DNA of 64,000 nt from Flintibacter faecis (GTDB lineage: Bacteria > Bacillota > Clostridia > Oscillospirales > Oscillospiraceae). The notes beneath the pieces were generated by a model, which saw only the letters and a list, made by a program, of their open reading frames with translations, made no database searches and was not told the origin of the DNA. Below, piece after piece: positions 25,953-34,470 of the stretch (positions are counted from its first letter, which is position 1; every line of letters begins with the position of its first letter). The stretch spans positions 310,001 to 374,000 of the forward strand of contig NZ_JACOPN010000001.1 of the NCBI RefSeq assembly GCF_014287875.1, read 5' to 3'. Made by a program: the position numbers and the translations under genes.

Positions 25953-26480
25953 TTAGGCCACCTCCTTGTTGTCGTCGGAACCGTGGCCGCACAGGCCCTT
26001 GATGTCCTCTACTACCTGGCCGATGAGCCGCAGGGTGAAGATGCCGGAGGCCAGGGGCAGCACGATATAGACGATCCACATGGGCATACGCATGGCGCTG
26101 GACACATTGCCGCGGGTGATCATCTGCTGCACCAGGTCGATGCCGCTGGTGACCAGGAAGATGTTGAACGCGATGAGCAGGATCGTGGCGATCACATCCA
26201 CCACCGCGAGGAATTTCTGATTTTTTACAAAGGACTTCAAAATTTCCACTTTGATGTGGGCCTTGTCCTTCTGGGCGATGCTCACACCCATCCAGATCTG
26301 CCAGATGAAGATGTAGCGGGTCAGCTCCTCGCTCCAGGTGAGGGAGCTGTTGAACACAGAACGCATGATGACCTGAACAAAGATGATCAGGGTGGTCACC
26401 ACCAGGCTGGCGCAGAGGACATATTCCTCCAGCTTGTCATAGCCATAGACAAGCTTGCCCAAGAAACTGTCTTTTTTCAT
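25953..26480 (-). CDS. dctQ: TRAP transporter small permease (DctQ)
   Basis: A 175-residue membrane subunit with four hydrophobic segments. LTWSEELTRYIFIWQIWMGVSIAQKDKAHIKVE is the typical DctQ motif between segments 2 and 3. It works with DctM as the membrane part of the TRAP system. It is separated from dctP by a 111-bp gap holding a strong hairpin, and runs straight into dctM without a gap. Confidence 0.92.
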   Translation of the reverse strand: MKKDSFLGKLVYGYDKLEEYVLCASLVVTTLIIFVQVIMRSVFNSSLTWSEELTRYIFIWQIWMGVSIAQKDKAHIKVEILKSFVKNQKFLAVVDVIATILLIAFNIFLVTSGIDLVQQMITRGNVSSAMRMPMWIVYIVLPLASGIFTLRLIGQVVEDIKGLCGHGSDDNKEVA

Positions 26481-26519
26481 AAGGGAATGACTCCTCTCCT
26501 CTCAAGGAAACACAAGCAA

Positions 26520-26552
26520 GGCGGGCCAGAGGGACGAAACCTCTGGCCCGCC
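26520..26552 (-). terminator. Intercistronic hairpin between dctP and dctQ
   Basis: GGCGGGCCAGAGG (26520-26532) pairs with CCTCTGGCCCGCC (26540-26552). There is no T run on the minus strand, so it probably slows decay of or partly ends the transcript, giving more binding protein than permease. Confidence 0.7.
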
Positions 26553-26591
26553 CGGCATTTGAATGGGGATACGATGAGATATCAGGGGTGC

Positions 26592-27635
26592 TTACTTGTT
26601 GTAGGAGGTAGCCAGATCAAAGATCTCGGTGCCCCACTGCTGCTTATACTCGTCGTACATGGGCTGCACGGCATCCACAAAGGCCTGGTACTGCTCGTCA
26701 GTCAGCTCGTTGACCTCCATGCCGGCATCCTGCAGCTTGGCCACAACGGCATCGTTGTCCTCCAGCTCCATGCTGCGCTGGGTGGTGACCATCTCGGCCA
26801 CGCAGTCCTTCACCAGCTGCTGGTCGTCGGCGCTCAGACTGTTCAGCCAGTTCTCGTTGGTCAGCACGGCCAGGAAGTTGTGGACGTGGTTATCCAGGGT
26901 CAGGTACTTCTGGACCTCCTGGAAGCCGGAGGCATAGATCAGAGTGGGGGGGTTCTCCTGGCCGTTGATGACGTTCTGCTGCAGGCCGGTGAACACCTCA
27001 GAGAAGCTCATGGGGGTGGGGTTGGCACCCAGCACCTCGTACATGCGGATGAACACGGGGGAGCTCATCACGCGGATCTTCAGGCCGGCCAGGTCGGCGG
27101 GAGTGCTGATGGGGTGAACGCTGTTGGTGGTGCAGCGGGGGCCGTTATAGGTGTAGCCCAGGCTGACAAAGCCGTTGCCGGCGATCCACTCGCTGATCTG
27201 GCTGCCCAGGTCGCCGTCCAGGGCGTCAAAGGCGCTCTGAGAATCCTTGAACAGATAGGGCATATCCAGCACGCCGATCTCCTCGTTGTAGGAGGTCAGC
27301 ACGGAGGTGGAGGGCAGCGCCATCTGGATGGTGCCCATGGCCACGGCCTCGCACAGCTCCTCGTCGCCGCCCAGCTCGGCGTTGGGATAGATCTGAACGT
27401 CGATGCGGCCGTCGGACTTCTCCTCGACCTCCTTCTCAAACTCCAGCAGGGCCTTGTGGGTGGAGCGGTCCTCGGCCTCCACGTGGGCCACCTTCAGGAC
27501 GGTGGAGGCGTTGCCGCCGCCATTGTTGGCGGTGCTGCCGCTGCCGGAAGCGGCAGGAGTCTTAGCGCCGCCGCCGCAGGCGGTCAGGGAGAGGGCAGTG
27601 GCCAGAGCCAGGGCAAGGGCAAGAGCTTTTTTCAT
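26592..27635 (-). CDS. dctP: TRAP transporter solute-binding lipoprotein (DctP)
   Basis: A 347-residue extracellular binding protein. The lipobox LSLTAC gives a membrane-anchored lipoprotein, followed by a low-complexity Gly/Ser linker. The core VLKVAHVEAEDRSTHKALLEFEKEVEEKSDGRIDVQIYPNAELG is the DctP N-terminal lobe; LKIRVMSSPVFIRMYEVLGANPTPMSFSEVFTGLQQNVINGQENP is the substrate loop region, with the conserved Arg (KIRV) that contacts the carboxylate. A carboxylate substrate is therefore likely. The neighbouring AcnX and LarA-like genes suggest a hydroxy acid. Confidence 0.93.
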   Translation of the reverse strand: MKKALALALALATALSLTACGGGAKTPAASGSGSTANNGGGNASTVLKVAHVEAEDRSTHKALLEFEKEVEEKSDGRIDVQIYPNAELGGDEELCEAVAMGTIQMALPSTSVLTSYNEEIGVLDMPYLFKDSQSAFDALDGDLGSQISEWIAGNGFVSLGYTYNGPRCTTNSVHPISTPADLAGLKIRVMSSPVFIRMYEVLGANPTPMSFSEVFTGLQQNVINGQENPPTLIYASGFQEVQKYLTLDNHVHNFLAVLTNENWLNSLSADDQQLVKDCVAEMVTTQRSMELEDNDAVVAKLQDAGMEVNELTDEQYQAFVDAVQPMYDEYKQQWGTEIFDLATSYNK

Positions 27636-27715
27636 GATTCGTTTCCTCCTTGTGATCGTTGTGATTTGGAATGTTGAAGCAAATTTGCGGGATCAAACAG
27701 GGTATCTATCTCTCA

Positions 27716-27742
27716 GCCGGGCCCCAAGCCATAGGCCCGGCC
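27716..27742 (-). terminator. Intercistronic hairpin upstream of dctP
   Basis: GCCGGGCC pairs with GGCCCGGC in the 123-bp gap between the aconitase X small-subunit gene and dctP; no T run. Probably an mRNA-processing or stability element. Confidence 0.5.
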
Positions 27743-27758
27743 AAAATTCAATTTTGCC

Positions 27759-28163
27759 TTACAGGACCTCTACATAGCCCTCGTCGGCATTGACCAGGAT
27801 CTGGTCGCCGTCCTTCACGGCGTCATAGAACTCCTGGGGCAGACGGTCCACCATGGGGATCTCCATGATGATGGCGCCGGCCACCAGCACGGGGTCGGGG
27901 TCCTGAACGATGAGGGCCGCAGGCATGTTGTGGAAGCGGTCCAGGTGATACAGGCCGTCCTGCTGCACCACAGAGCTGCCCTTGCCGCCGGGGAACAGCA
28001 GCACCTTTTGGGCGATGGAGCGGCCCACCAGCTCGTGGTCCTTCTCCTCCATCACGCCGTCCTCGGGACGGACCTGATAGAACATGATGCGGTCATGGGT
28101 CTTGATGGCCTCGGCCTGGGCCTTGCCCTCGGAGATCTTGTGGCAGGAATAACGCTTGCTCAT
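27759..28163 (-). CDS. Aconitase X swivel-domain subunit
   Basis: A 134-residue protein matching the AcnX small subunit (DUF126). KISEGKAQAEAI, GRSIAQKVLLFPGGKGSSV and MPAALIVQDPDPVLVAGAIIMEIPMVD are the family blocks; the GGKGSS loop is part of the active site formed with the large subunit. AcnX enzymes are hydro-lyases related to aconitase: known members act on cis-3-hydroxyproline or mevalonate 5-phosphate. Its gene follows the large-subunit gene with one base between, as in the two-subunit AcnX class. Confidence 0.92.
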   Translation of the reverse strand: MSKRYSCHKISEGKAQAEAIKTHDRIMFYQVRPEDGVMEEKDHELVGRSIAQKVLLFPGGKGSSVVQQDGLYHLDRFHNMPAALIVQDPDPVLVAGAIIMEIPMVDRLPQEFYDAVKDGDQILVNADEGYVEVL

Positions 28164-28164
28164 T

Positions 28165-29379
28165 TTACTTTACCTCCCCAGTCAGAGCGGCCTGAATGCA
28201 GGTGTCCAGGTCACGGATGATGAAGTGAATGCCACGGCGGCGGGGATAATAGGCGCACTTGGGGGACTCGGTGATGCCCACCTTGCCCTTGAGATAGTGC
28301 CAGCAGGGCTGGTCGGGGCAGCTGTCGGCGATGATCTCGGCACCGGCCTCGGCCAGCACGTCGGCGATGCCCATACGCTGGGCCATCTGCAGCGCATGGC
28401 TGGAGACCAGGATGTACATGGGGATGGCCAGCTTCTTGCCCTTCACGCCCTCGGCGATGTGCTGGGCCTCCTCCAGGGTGAAGTGGGGGCAGCCGAACAT
28501 AGCAAAGTCCACCTTATCATTGTCCCGCTTGTCACTGAAGGTAGCCTCCACGTTCTGCAGGTCCTCGTTGGTGATGACCACCTCGTACTTGGGCTTCTTG
28601 CCGCCCAGAGCAACCTCCACGGTGGGAGCCTCGGGGGTGCAGCCTACGATGTGGTACATGCCGTAAGCGCCGGAGGTGTTCAGCTGAGCGCCCAGGTTGC
28701 GCAGGGCCTCGGCGGAGATGGTGTGGGGCAGGCCGGTAAAGACGGGGATGCCCTCGCCGATCTTGTCGCCCATCATGCCCAGCAGGTGGTACTCATAGGG
28801 GGTCTTCATGTCGGCTTCCACCCGGACCAGGATGTCGCCCTTGCGGTTTTCGTCCAGCAGCAGGCCATACTCGGGCACATAGCCGGTGATGGCGGCGCAC
28901 AGGGCACTGTTGGCGCTCTCACGGTTGGAGCGAGCGCCCCACACGGAGTTCACATAGGGGGTGGCGCTGGACTCGGAGAAGGCGCACACCTCGCCGAAGT
29001 TGGGCACGTTGGTGGCGATGTAGGGGGTGCAGTTGTAAGACAGCACCGCACCCAGGGCCCGATAGGCGTTGTCCGTGCGGATCATGTGGGCGATGTCCTC
29101 GGCATCGGCGGGGTGGCCGCAGGCACCGGTGAAGTGACCGGTGCAGAAGCCGGGGTTCACGGTGGGGGCCACCTTGCAGTGGGCACCCGCCTTCACCAGC
29201 TTCTCGGCAAACCACAGGTCGCCGTCCTGGTTGCTCAGGGCAACGTGGGCCCGCTTGATGGGCACCATGCGCTGGGCATCAAACGCCTCGCCCAGGGCAA
29301 ACTGGATCTTCATGGCGTAGGCCGCGCCCTCGCCCAGGTCACCGTTCAGCATGGCCTTTTGTTCATCGTTCAGGATCAT
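28165..29379 (-). CDS. Aconitase X catalytic subunit
   Basis: A 404-residue AcnX large subunit (DUF521). It begins MILNDEQKAMLNGDLGEGAAYAMKIQFALGEAFDAQRMVPIKRAHVALSN, and contains NPGFCTGHFT with a Cys, NCTPYIATNVPNFGEVCAFSESSATPYVNSVWGARSNRES (aconitase-like Fe-S/active-site block with a Cys) and the CGHPADA Cys, the residues expected to hold the cluster. It probably dehydrates a hydroxylated carboxylate. The two-gene arrangement rules out the fused hydroxyproline dehydratase type only by architecture; the substrate stays open. Confidence 0.93.
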   Translation of the reverse strand: MILNDEQKAMLNGDLGEGAAYAMKIQFALGEAFDAQRMVPIKRAHVALSNQDGDLWFAEKLVKAGAHCKVAPTVNPGFCTGHFTGACGHPADAEDIAHMIRTDNAYRALGAVLSYNCTPYIATNVPNFGEVCAFSESSATPYVNSVWGARSNRESANSALCAAITGYVPEYGLLLDENRKGDILVRVEADMKTPYEYHLLGMMGDKIGEGIPVFTGLPHTISAEALRNLGAQLNTSGAYGMYHIVGCTPEAPTVEVALGGKKPKYEVVITNEDLQNVEATFSDKRDNDKVDFAMFGCPHFTLEEAQHIAEGVKGKKLAIPMYILVSSHALQMAQRMGIADVLAEAGAEIIADSCPDQPCWHYLKGKVGITESPKCAYYPRRRGIHFIIRDLDTCIQAALTGEVK

Positions 29380-29438
29380 GTCGTTTCCTCCCTTTAAATT
29401 GCATACATATTTCAGAGCTTATGGCTGGTTTCGTTTTT

Positions 29439-30683
29439 TCAGTCCTCCGGTCCGTCCACCAGGGTCAGCCGGGGGTCGGCCTCCACATCGGGCAGCAGAG
29501 CCCGGGAGACCTGGATATATTTCAGATGCAGGGTGTTCTGGATGCGGATGATCTTGGGGTCGTCCCGGTCAATGCCCCGGCAGCATTTCAGCGCCACCCG
29601 GATGGCCGTGGCCTCGTCCTCCACGGTGCAGGGGATGTTGGCATCTCCCAGACAGTTGCAGGCGATGGCGTTGGCGTACATGGCCTCCAGGTCCAGATGC
29701 TCGGCCACCTGCTTGGTGATCACGTCGAATAGGCCCACGCCGATGCCGTTTCCGTGGCTGGCGGCGGTGACGCTGTTGAGCACCAAGCGCTGATACTTGG
29801 GAATATGCAGGACAAAGGTTTTTAGAACCGAGCTGCGGCCCAGAATATTGGGGTCGAAGCCCGCACCGGAAACATCCTTTCCGATCTCCTGGCAGACGAT
29901 CACATCCGCCTGGGGCAGCATGATGCAGGGCATGTTGGCCTTGGCCTCCTGGACCAGCTCCTTCTCCTTCTCGATCCAGCCCTTGGCGGGGACGGCCTCG
30001 ATGCGGCGGGTCTTGTCATAGGCGTTTTCCAGAATGGCCACGCCAAAGCCGATGGGGGCCTTCTCCAGGATGATCCCGGCGGTCTCCTCCAGCATGGCGG
30101 CAAAGTGGTCCGAGTCCTCCTCGTGGGCGGCGGAGCAGCCCTTGTGGTTGCCCAGACCGATGACCAGCATCTTGCACAGGCCGCTCTGCAGGGGACCCAC
30201 AAAGTCGGTGTGCAGCTTCACCCGGTTGATGGGGACGATCAGATCGGCCTCGTAGGCCGCCCGGTCAAACCAGATGGGCCGTCCGTTGGCCGCATGGCCC
30301 AGCAGCACGGTGTCCACCGTGGTGACCACGGGGATGCCCAGCTTCTCCTCGGTGATGCCATAGCCGGAGAGCACCTCCCGCTGGCCCTCCTCCGTGCCGC
30401 CGCCGTGGCTGCCCATGGCGGAGACGATGAAGGGCTTGGCCCCCAGGGCCTTCAGACACTCCACCGTGGTGTGGACCACGGGGAACAGGTCCCGGATGCC
30501 CCGGCTGCCCACAGCCACAGCCACGCGGGCTCCCGGCTTTACCAGACCGGCCACCTCGGGCCGGGCCAGCTGCTCCTTCACCGCACCCACCACATCGGTG
30601 AGCACCTCGTCGTTGAACTGCTGTCTAACCCAATACATGGGGGGCAGGGGCCGTTCCAGGTCCTCTTGCAGCAGGATCGGCAT
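29439..30683 (-). CDS. LarA-like (lactate racemase domain) protein
   Basis: A 414-residue protein of the LarA superfamily (N-terminal DUF2088). KPGARVAVAVGSRGIRD, SAMGSHGGGTEEGQREVL and VPINRVKLHTDFVGPLQSGLCKMLVIGLGNHKGCSAAH are the key blocks; the His of GSHGGG and the Lys/His in RVKLHT are candidates for the nickel-pincer cofactor site of LarA. Members racemise or epimerise 2-hydroxy acids. The frame is open to 30743, but 30683 has AAAGGAGG and the family start. First gene of the AcnX/TRAP transcript, 59 bp upstream of the AcnX large-subunit gene. No larB/C/E maturation genes are in the window. Confidence 0.85.
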   Translation of the reverse strand: MPILLQEDLERPLPPMYWVRQQFNDEVLTDVVGAVKEQLARPEVAGLVKPGARVAVAVGSRGIRDLFPVVHTTVECLKALGAKPFIVSAMGSHGGGTEEGQREVLSGYGITEEKLGIPVVTTVDTVLLGHAANGRPIWFDRAAYEADLIVPINRVKLHTDFVGPLQSGLCKMLVIGLGNHKGCSAAHEEDSDHFAAMLEETAGIILEKAPIGFGVAILENAYDKTRRIEAVPAKGWIEKEKELVQEAKANMPCIMLPQADVIVCQEIGKDVSGAGFDPNILGRSSVLKTFVLHIPKYQRLVLNSVTAASHGNGIGVGLFDVITKQVAEHLDLEAMYANAIACNCLGDANIPCTVEDEATAIRVALKCCRGIDRDDPKIIRIQNTLHLKYIQVSRALLPDVEADPRLTLVDGPED

Positions 30684-30754
30684 TTGCAGTTCCTCCTTTA
30701 AAATAATATAGCGAAAGCAATGTATCAATATGCAGTTATGCAAGCTTCATCCAC

Positions 30755-30845
30755 GCTGTATACAGGATCTGCTGAAAAAGAACCGCTCCCGTCAAGAAGC
30801 GCTGTTTTCTTTGTGTATTCCCCAGGTATTCGTCCTGTATACAGC
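30755..30845. promoter_or_regulatory. Pair of TGTATACA operators upstream of the LarA-like gene
   Basis: The palindrome CTGTATACAG occurs twice, at 30756-30765 and 30835-30844, 79 bp apart centre to centre and set within a 13-bp inverted match. TGTATACA-type palindromes are typical of GntR/FadR-family regulators. The 506-bp gap 30684-31189 holds no protein gene I can support; apart from these sites and the terminator at 31122 it is AT-rich and plain. Confidence 0.6.
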
Positions 30846-31121
30846 CGATTTAAAAAATAAAATAAAAAGCACGATGCCTTTTATTTTTTGTCGCACAACT
30901 GCCGTTTCAATTTAAACTTATTATAAAGCCCAGAACCCCGTCTGTCAATATGAATCAGACTGTTTTTTCAAAAGTACCGAAGGGCCAGCATTTTAACGAA
31001 GGGCCGGTTTGTGGATAAAATCACCGATATTCCGCCATTTTATCATCAAATCATCGTGCTAAAGTGGATATTTTTCTGCATAGAAAGCGTTTTTAAACGT
31101 ACCTTTAGAGAAATTTTCGGC

Positions 31122-31165
31122 AAAAAGCCCCCGCTGTTCGGAGGCAATTCCGATCAGCAGGGGCG
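31122..31165 (-). terminator. Terminator after the rhodanese gene
   Basis: On the minus strand GCCCCTGCTG..CAGCGGGGGC forms a stem followed by TTTTT. Confidence 0.75.
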
Positions 31166-31189
31166 CATCATCATTGCGGAAAGGCTCGT

Positions 31190-31504
31190 TTACACCATCC
31201 CATAGGGCCAGCCGACTAAGCTGCCCAGATCGTAGACCCGGGTGTAGCCCATCTGGACCAGCTTTTCGGCGGCCTGGCGGCTGCGGATGCCGCTGCGGCA
31301 ATAGACCAGGGCGGGGCTGTCTTTTCCGGGGATGACCTCCGCCGCCGTGGCAGGCCCCAGGGTGCTCAGGGGCAGCAGCTCAGCCTCCATGGGGTGGCCG
31401 GTGATGAACTCCTCCTCCTCCCGCACGTCCAGCAGCACGCTGTCCGCTTCCCGGTCCAGGATGTCCCGGGCCTGCTGAAAATCGATGTCCTGATAGCCGC
31501 TCAT
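31190..31504 (-). CDS. Rhodanese-domain protein
   Basis: A 104-residue single-domain rhodanese, a carrier of sulfane sulfur. DFQQARDILDREADSVLLDVREEEEFITGH is the family N-terminal part and PALVYCRSGIRSRQAAEKLVQMGY holds the active-site loop CRSGIR with the persulfide-forming Cys. It is 13 bp downstream of the TtcA-like tRNA thiolation gene, so it may supply sulfur for it; this is inference from context. The start at 31504 is chosen for MSGYQDID with a GAGAGAAG site, not the longer frame to 31561. Confidence 0.88.
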   Translation of the reverse strand: MSGYQDIDFQQARDILDREADSVLLDVREEEEFITGHPMEAELLPLSTLGPATAAEVIPGKDSPALVYCRSGIRSRQAAEKLVQMGYTRVYDLGSLVGWPYGMV

Positions 31505-31517
31505 GCTTCTCTCTCCT

Positions 31518-32384
31518 TTATTCCTCGCCCTCGGATTCCTCCACCGGGGGCTTTTCGTCATAGCCCTCCAGGAAGGAGTGCAGCTCCCCGTGGGTCTTAT
31601 AGCCGATCATGGTGTCCAGGCTGACGGCGTGGATGCTGTTGAAGATGCTCTTTTCAATGTCGGGGTTGTCCTGTTTCAGCCGCCGCAGCAGCTCCTTCAC
31701 CTCCTGGCGCTTAGAGCCGCCGCCGCTGGCGGCGCAGCTCTCTGTGAAGCGGCAGGCGCACTGGATAAACTCCAGGTCGTTATACCGCCGCCAGGCGATG
31801 ACGCTGTCCTCGTGGATGCAGTACATGGGCCGGATGAGCTCCATGCCGGAAAAGTTGGTGCTGTGCAGCTTGGGCGGCATGGCCTGGAGCTGAGAGCCGA
31901 AGAACATGCCCAGCACCGTGGTCTCGATCACATCGTTAAAGTGGTGGCCCAGGGCGATCTTGTTGCAGCCCAGCTCCCTGGCCTTGCTGTACAGGTGGCC
32001 CCGGCGCATCCGGGCGCACAGATAGCAGGGGGACTTTTCGGTACTGTTTGCCACCTGGAAAATATCGGTCTCGAAGATGGTGACGGGGATCTCCAGCAGG
32101 GCGGCGTTGCTCTCGATCTTACGGCGGTTGACCTCGTTATACCCCGGGTCCATCACCAGAAAGCGCACCTCAAAGGGAAAGTCGCTGAACCGCTGCAGCA
32201 GCTGCATCAGCTTGGCCATGAGCATGGAGTCTTTCCCCCCGGAGATGCACACGGCGATCTTGTCCCCGGGCCGGATGAGCTGATAGCGCCGGATGGCATG
32301 GGTAAAGGGCCTCCAGAGCTCCTTGCGATATGTTTTCAGAATGCTTTGCTCGATGCGCTGGCACCGGGTCAATTCACGGCTCAT
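31518..32384 (-). CDS. TtcA-family tRNA 2-thiolation protein
   Basis: A 288-residue ATP-pyrophosphatase-type enzyme. IAVCISGGKDSMLMAKLM is the PP-loop (SGGKDS) for ATP; CYLCARMRRG supplies a CxxC, and a further Cys (ACRFTESCAASGG) is present, as expected for an Fe-S TtcA-type enzyme. ALGHHFNDVIETTVLGMFFGSQLQAMPPKL is also a TtcA mark. The family inserts sulfur at cytidine 32 of tRNAs, but closely related enzymes have other tRNA targets. The frame is open to 32441; 32384 has a GAGGAGGAG site and family start. Confidence 0.85.
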   Translation of the reverse strand: MSRELTRCQRIEQSILKTYRKELWRPFTHAIRRYQLIRPGDKIAVCISGGKDSMLMAKLMQLLQRFSDFPFEVRFLVMDPGYNEVNRRKIESNAALLEIPVTIFETDIFQVANSTEKSPCYLCARMRRGHLYSKARELGCNKIALGHHFNDVIETTVLGMFFGSQLQAMPPKLHSTNFSGMELIRPMYCIHEDSVIAWRRYNDLEFIQCACRFTESCAASGGGSKRQEVKELLRRLKQDNPDIEKSIFNSIHAVSLDTMIGYKTHGELHSFLEGYDEKPPVEESEGEE

Positions 32385-32577
32385 TTGTGCTCCTCCTCTG
32401 CACCCCGCCGGACATCCGGCGGTATCGTTCCGGTCGATCATAGAATGGCTCCCGCAAAAATCCGAAAACCCGCAGAAAAGCAGGGAATATCCAGTGTTTC
32501 CGGGGTACAGCGGTTATTCTATCACGGTGGACAGCAGCGTGTCAACTTTGCGTCCACCCGCTCTCCGCACAGCACAA

Positions 32578-32616
32578 GCGGGCGCTGATGTTCTTCCCAT
32601 CAGCGCCCGCTTTTCT
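32578..32616 (+). terminator. Strong hairpin upstream of the ttcA-like gene
   Basis: GCGGGCGCTGATG (32578-32590) pairs with CATCAGCGCCCGC (32598-32610); T-rich on the plus side and TTGTG on the minus side. On the minus strand it ends the spoVAC transcript. The 308-bp gap 32385-32692 shows nothing else clear. Confidence 0.6.
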
Positions 32617-32692
32617 TCTATGCTCCAGCTCTCTTCCTGGAACAGAAGGGACTGCTGGCGTGATCGCAAGCTTGCACTTTTCCGCATTTCCA

Positions 32693-33130
32693 TTATAATA
32701 AAAAATAATATACCAGCCCATATACCACGCTGGCGCTGATGCCGAAGACCAGCACTGGGCCGGCTACGGTGAACAGCTTGGCCGCCGTGCCCGCCACCAG
32801 ACCCTCGGTCTTGAACTCCAATGCCGGGGAGACCATGGCGTTGGCAAAGCCGGTGATGGGCACCAGGGTCCCCGCCCCCGCCCGCTTGGCCAGCTTGTCA
32901 AACCAGCCCAGGCCGGTAAGCAGGGCCGCCGCCCCGATGAGGGTGACTGATACGGCCGTGCCCGCCATGTCCTGGTCCAGCCCCAGGCGCCGGTAAAATC
33001 CCAACAGATACTGCCCCAGGGCGCAGATGGCCCCGCCCACCAAAAAGGCCCAGGCCATATCCCGGCCCAGAGGGGACTTTTGGGCCCGCTGCCTGACAAG
33101 GGCAGCATACTCTTCCTTTGTGATGTTCAC
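32693..33130 (-). CDS. spoVAC: Stage V sporulation protein AC
   Basis: A 145-residue membrane protein. NITKEEYAALVRQRAQKSPLGRDMAWAFLVGGAICALGQYLL, and GTLVPITGFANAMVSPALEFKTEGLVAGTAAKLFTVAGPVLVFG are hallmark SpoVAC blocks. SpoVAC forms a mechanosensitive channel of the spore inner membrane for dipicolinate movement. The start is uncertain: the frame is open to 33373 in shadow sequence, and a GTG at 33130 preceded by AGGCAGG gives the family length. spoVAD and spoVAE are not adjacent. This gene is the clearest sign that the organism can form spores. Confidence 0.88.
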   Translation of the reverse strand: MNITKEEYAALVRQRAQKSPLGRDMAWAFLVGGAICALGQYLLGFYRRLGLDQDMAGTAVSVTLIGAAALLTGLGWFDKLAKRAGAGTLVPITGFANAMVSPALEFKTEGLVAGTAAKLFTVAGPVLVFGISASVVYGLVYYFLL

Positions 33131-33212
33131 CGCAGAAGCCTGCCTTTCATCATTTTCAACTAGTTTTCCACCGCCGGCGGCATTTATGTGGAAAATTTTC
33201 AGGAGGGTGCTT

Positions 33213-33764
33213 ATGATCCTGTACGGCGCAGACGGCCTGACCCGCCGGGACCAGGCCCACCGGCTGCTGACCCTGGCGGCGGCGGAGCACTGGGACCTCT
33301 CCCCCCTGCCCGCCGCAGAGCGGGCCGAATTCGGAAAGCCCTTCTTCCCCGACCTGCCGGAGCGGCAGTTCAACCTGAGCCACAGCGGTCCCTATGCCCT
33401 GTGCGCCCTGGACAGCCGCCCCGTCGGGGTGGACATTCAGATCATCGGCCCCCACCGCCCCCGCATTCTCCAGCGGGTATGCTCCCCGGCGGAGCGGGAC
33501 TGGCTGGAAACGCAGCCCGACCTGTGGACCGCCTTCGCCCAGCTTTGGGCCCTGAAAGAGAGCCGGGCCAAGTACACCGGCGCAGGGCTCACCTCCCCCA
33601 TCGCCGAAATCAAGGTCCCCCTGCCCGCCCCCGGGGTGCTGGCGCTGGACGGGCTGTGCTTTCGCATCTACTCCGGCCCCGGCTGGCGAGCCGCCGTCTG
33701 CGGGGAGAGTCCACCGCCGGAGGGGATTTTGTGGAGAGCCCTTCAGGCCCCCCGGTTCCCTTGA
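33213..33764 (+). CDS. 4'-phosphopantetheinyl transferase
   Basis: A 183-residue Sfp/AcpS-superfamily enzyme that attaches phosphopantetheine from CoA to carrier proteins. GKPFFPDLPERQFNLSHSGPYALCAL, VGVDIQ with the metal-binding Asp, and WALKESRAKYTG with the catalytic Glu and Lys are all present. It resembles the shortened Sfp type used for secondary-metabolite or fatty-acid carriers. No NRPS or PKS gene is nearby, so its target is elsewhere. AGGAGG site before the ATG at 33213. Confidence 0.9.
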   Translation: MILYGADGLTRRDQAHRLLTLAAAEHWDLSPLPAAERAEFGKPFFPDLPERQFNLSHSGPYALCALDSRPVGVDIQIIGPHRPRILQRVCSPAERDWLETQPDLWTAFAQLWALKESRAKYTGAGLTSPIAEIKVPLPAPGVLALDGLCFRIYSGPGWRAAVCGESPPPEGILWRALQAPRFP

Positions 33765-33838
33765 AACTCCCCGGCTCCCATGCTAGAATGGTCTGGAGGA
33801 GCGCAGGGAGTTTAACTCCCCAGAAAGGGGTATCGAAC

Positions 33839-34459
33839 ATGAACGTATTACTGCTAAACGGCAGTCCCCGGCCCCACGGGAACACCGCCATCGCCTTGGA
33901 CGAGATGGTCCGGGTGTTTCAGTCCGAGGGGGTGGAGACCGAAGTCGTCCAGGTGGGCCATCTGTCCGTGCGGGGCTGCATCGCCTGTAACCGGTGCGCC
34001 GAGACAGGCCGGTGCGTCTTTGACGACGTGGTCAACCAGCTGGCCCCCAAGCTTGAGCAGGCCGACGGCCTGGTGGTGGCAAGCCCCGTGTACTATGCCT
34101 CCGCCAACGCCACCCTCATCGCCGTGCTGGACCGGCTGTTCTACAGCACCCAGTTTGAAAAGACCATGAAGGTGGGGGCCAGCGTGGTGTGCGCCCGCCG
34201 GGGCGGCTGCTCTGCCACCTTTGACCAGCTGAACAAGTTTTTCACCATCACCAACATGCCCATCGCCTCCAGCCAATATTGGAACTCCATCCACGGCCGT
34301 GCCCCCGGCGACGCCGACCGGGACGAGGAGGGCAAGCAGACCATGCGCACCCTGGCCCGGAACATGACCTTCCTCATGCGCAGCATCGCCCTGGGCAAGG
34401 AAAAATATGGTCTCCCCCAGCTCGAACCCCGGTGGGTCCCCACTTCATCCGGTAAGTAA
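33839..34459 (+). CDS. NADPH-dependent FMN reductase-like flavoprotein
   Basis: A 206-residue flavodoxin-fold protein. MNVLLLNGSPRPHGNTAIAL binds the FMN phosphate; GCIACNRCAETGRCVFDDVVNQLAPKLEQADGLVVASPVYYASANATLIAVLDRLFY is typical of the iron-sulfur-flavoprotein and reductase group, with a CxxC..C motif that could bind a cluster or be redox active. Electron donor and acceptor are unknown. About 75 bp after the phosphopantetheinyl transferase gene, and followed by its own terminator. Confidence 0.85.
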   Translation: MNVLLLNGSPRPHGNTAIALDEMVRVFQSEGVETEVVQVGHLSVRGCIACNRCAETGRCVFDDVVNQLAPKLEQADGLVVASPVYYASANATLIAVLDRLFYSTQFEKTMKVGASVVCARRGGCSATFDQLNKFFTITNMPIASSQYWNSIHGRAPGDADRDEEGKQTMRTLARNMTFLMRSIALGKEKYGLPQLEPRWVPTSSGK

Positions 34460-34470
34460 AACAAAAAACA

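Noticed and set aside
25947-27677. 576-codon plus-strand frame
   Set aside because: Antisense shadow of dctQ and dctP, both strongly supported on the minus strand.
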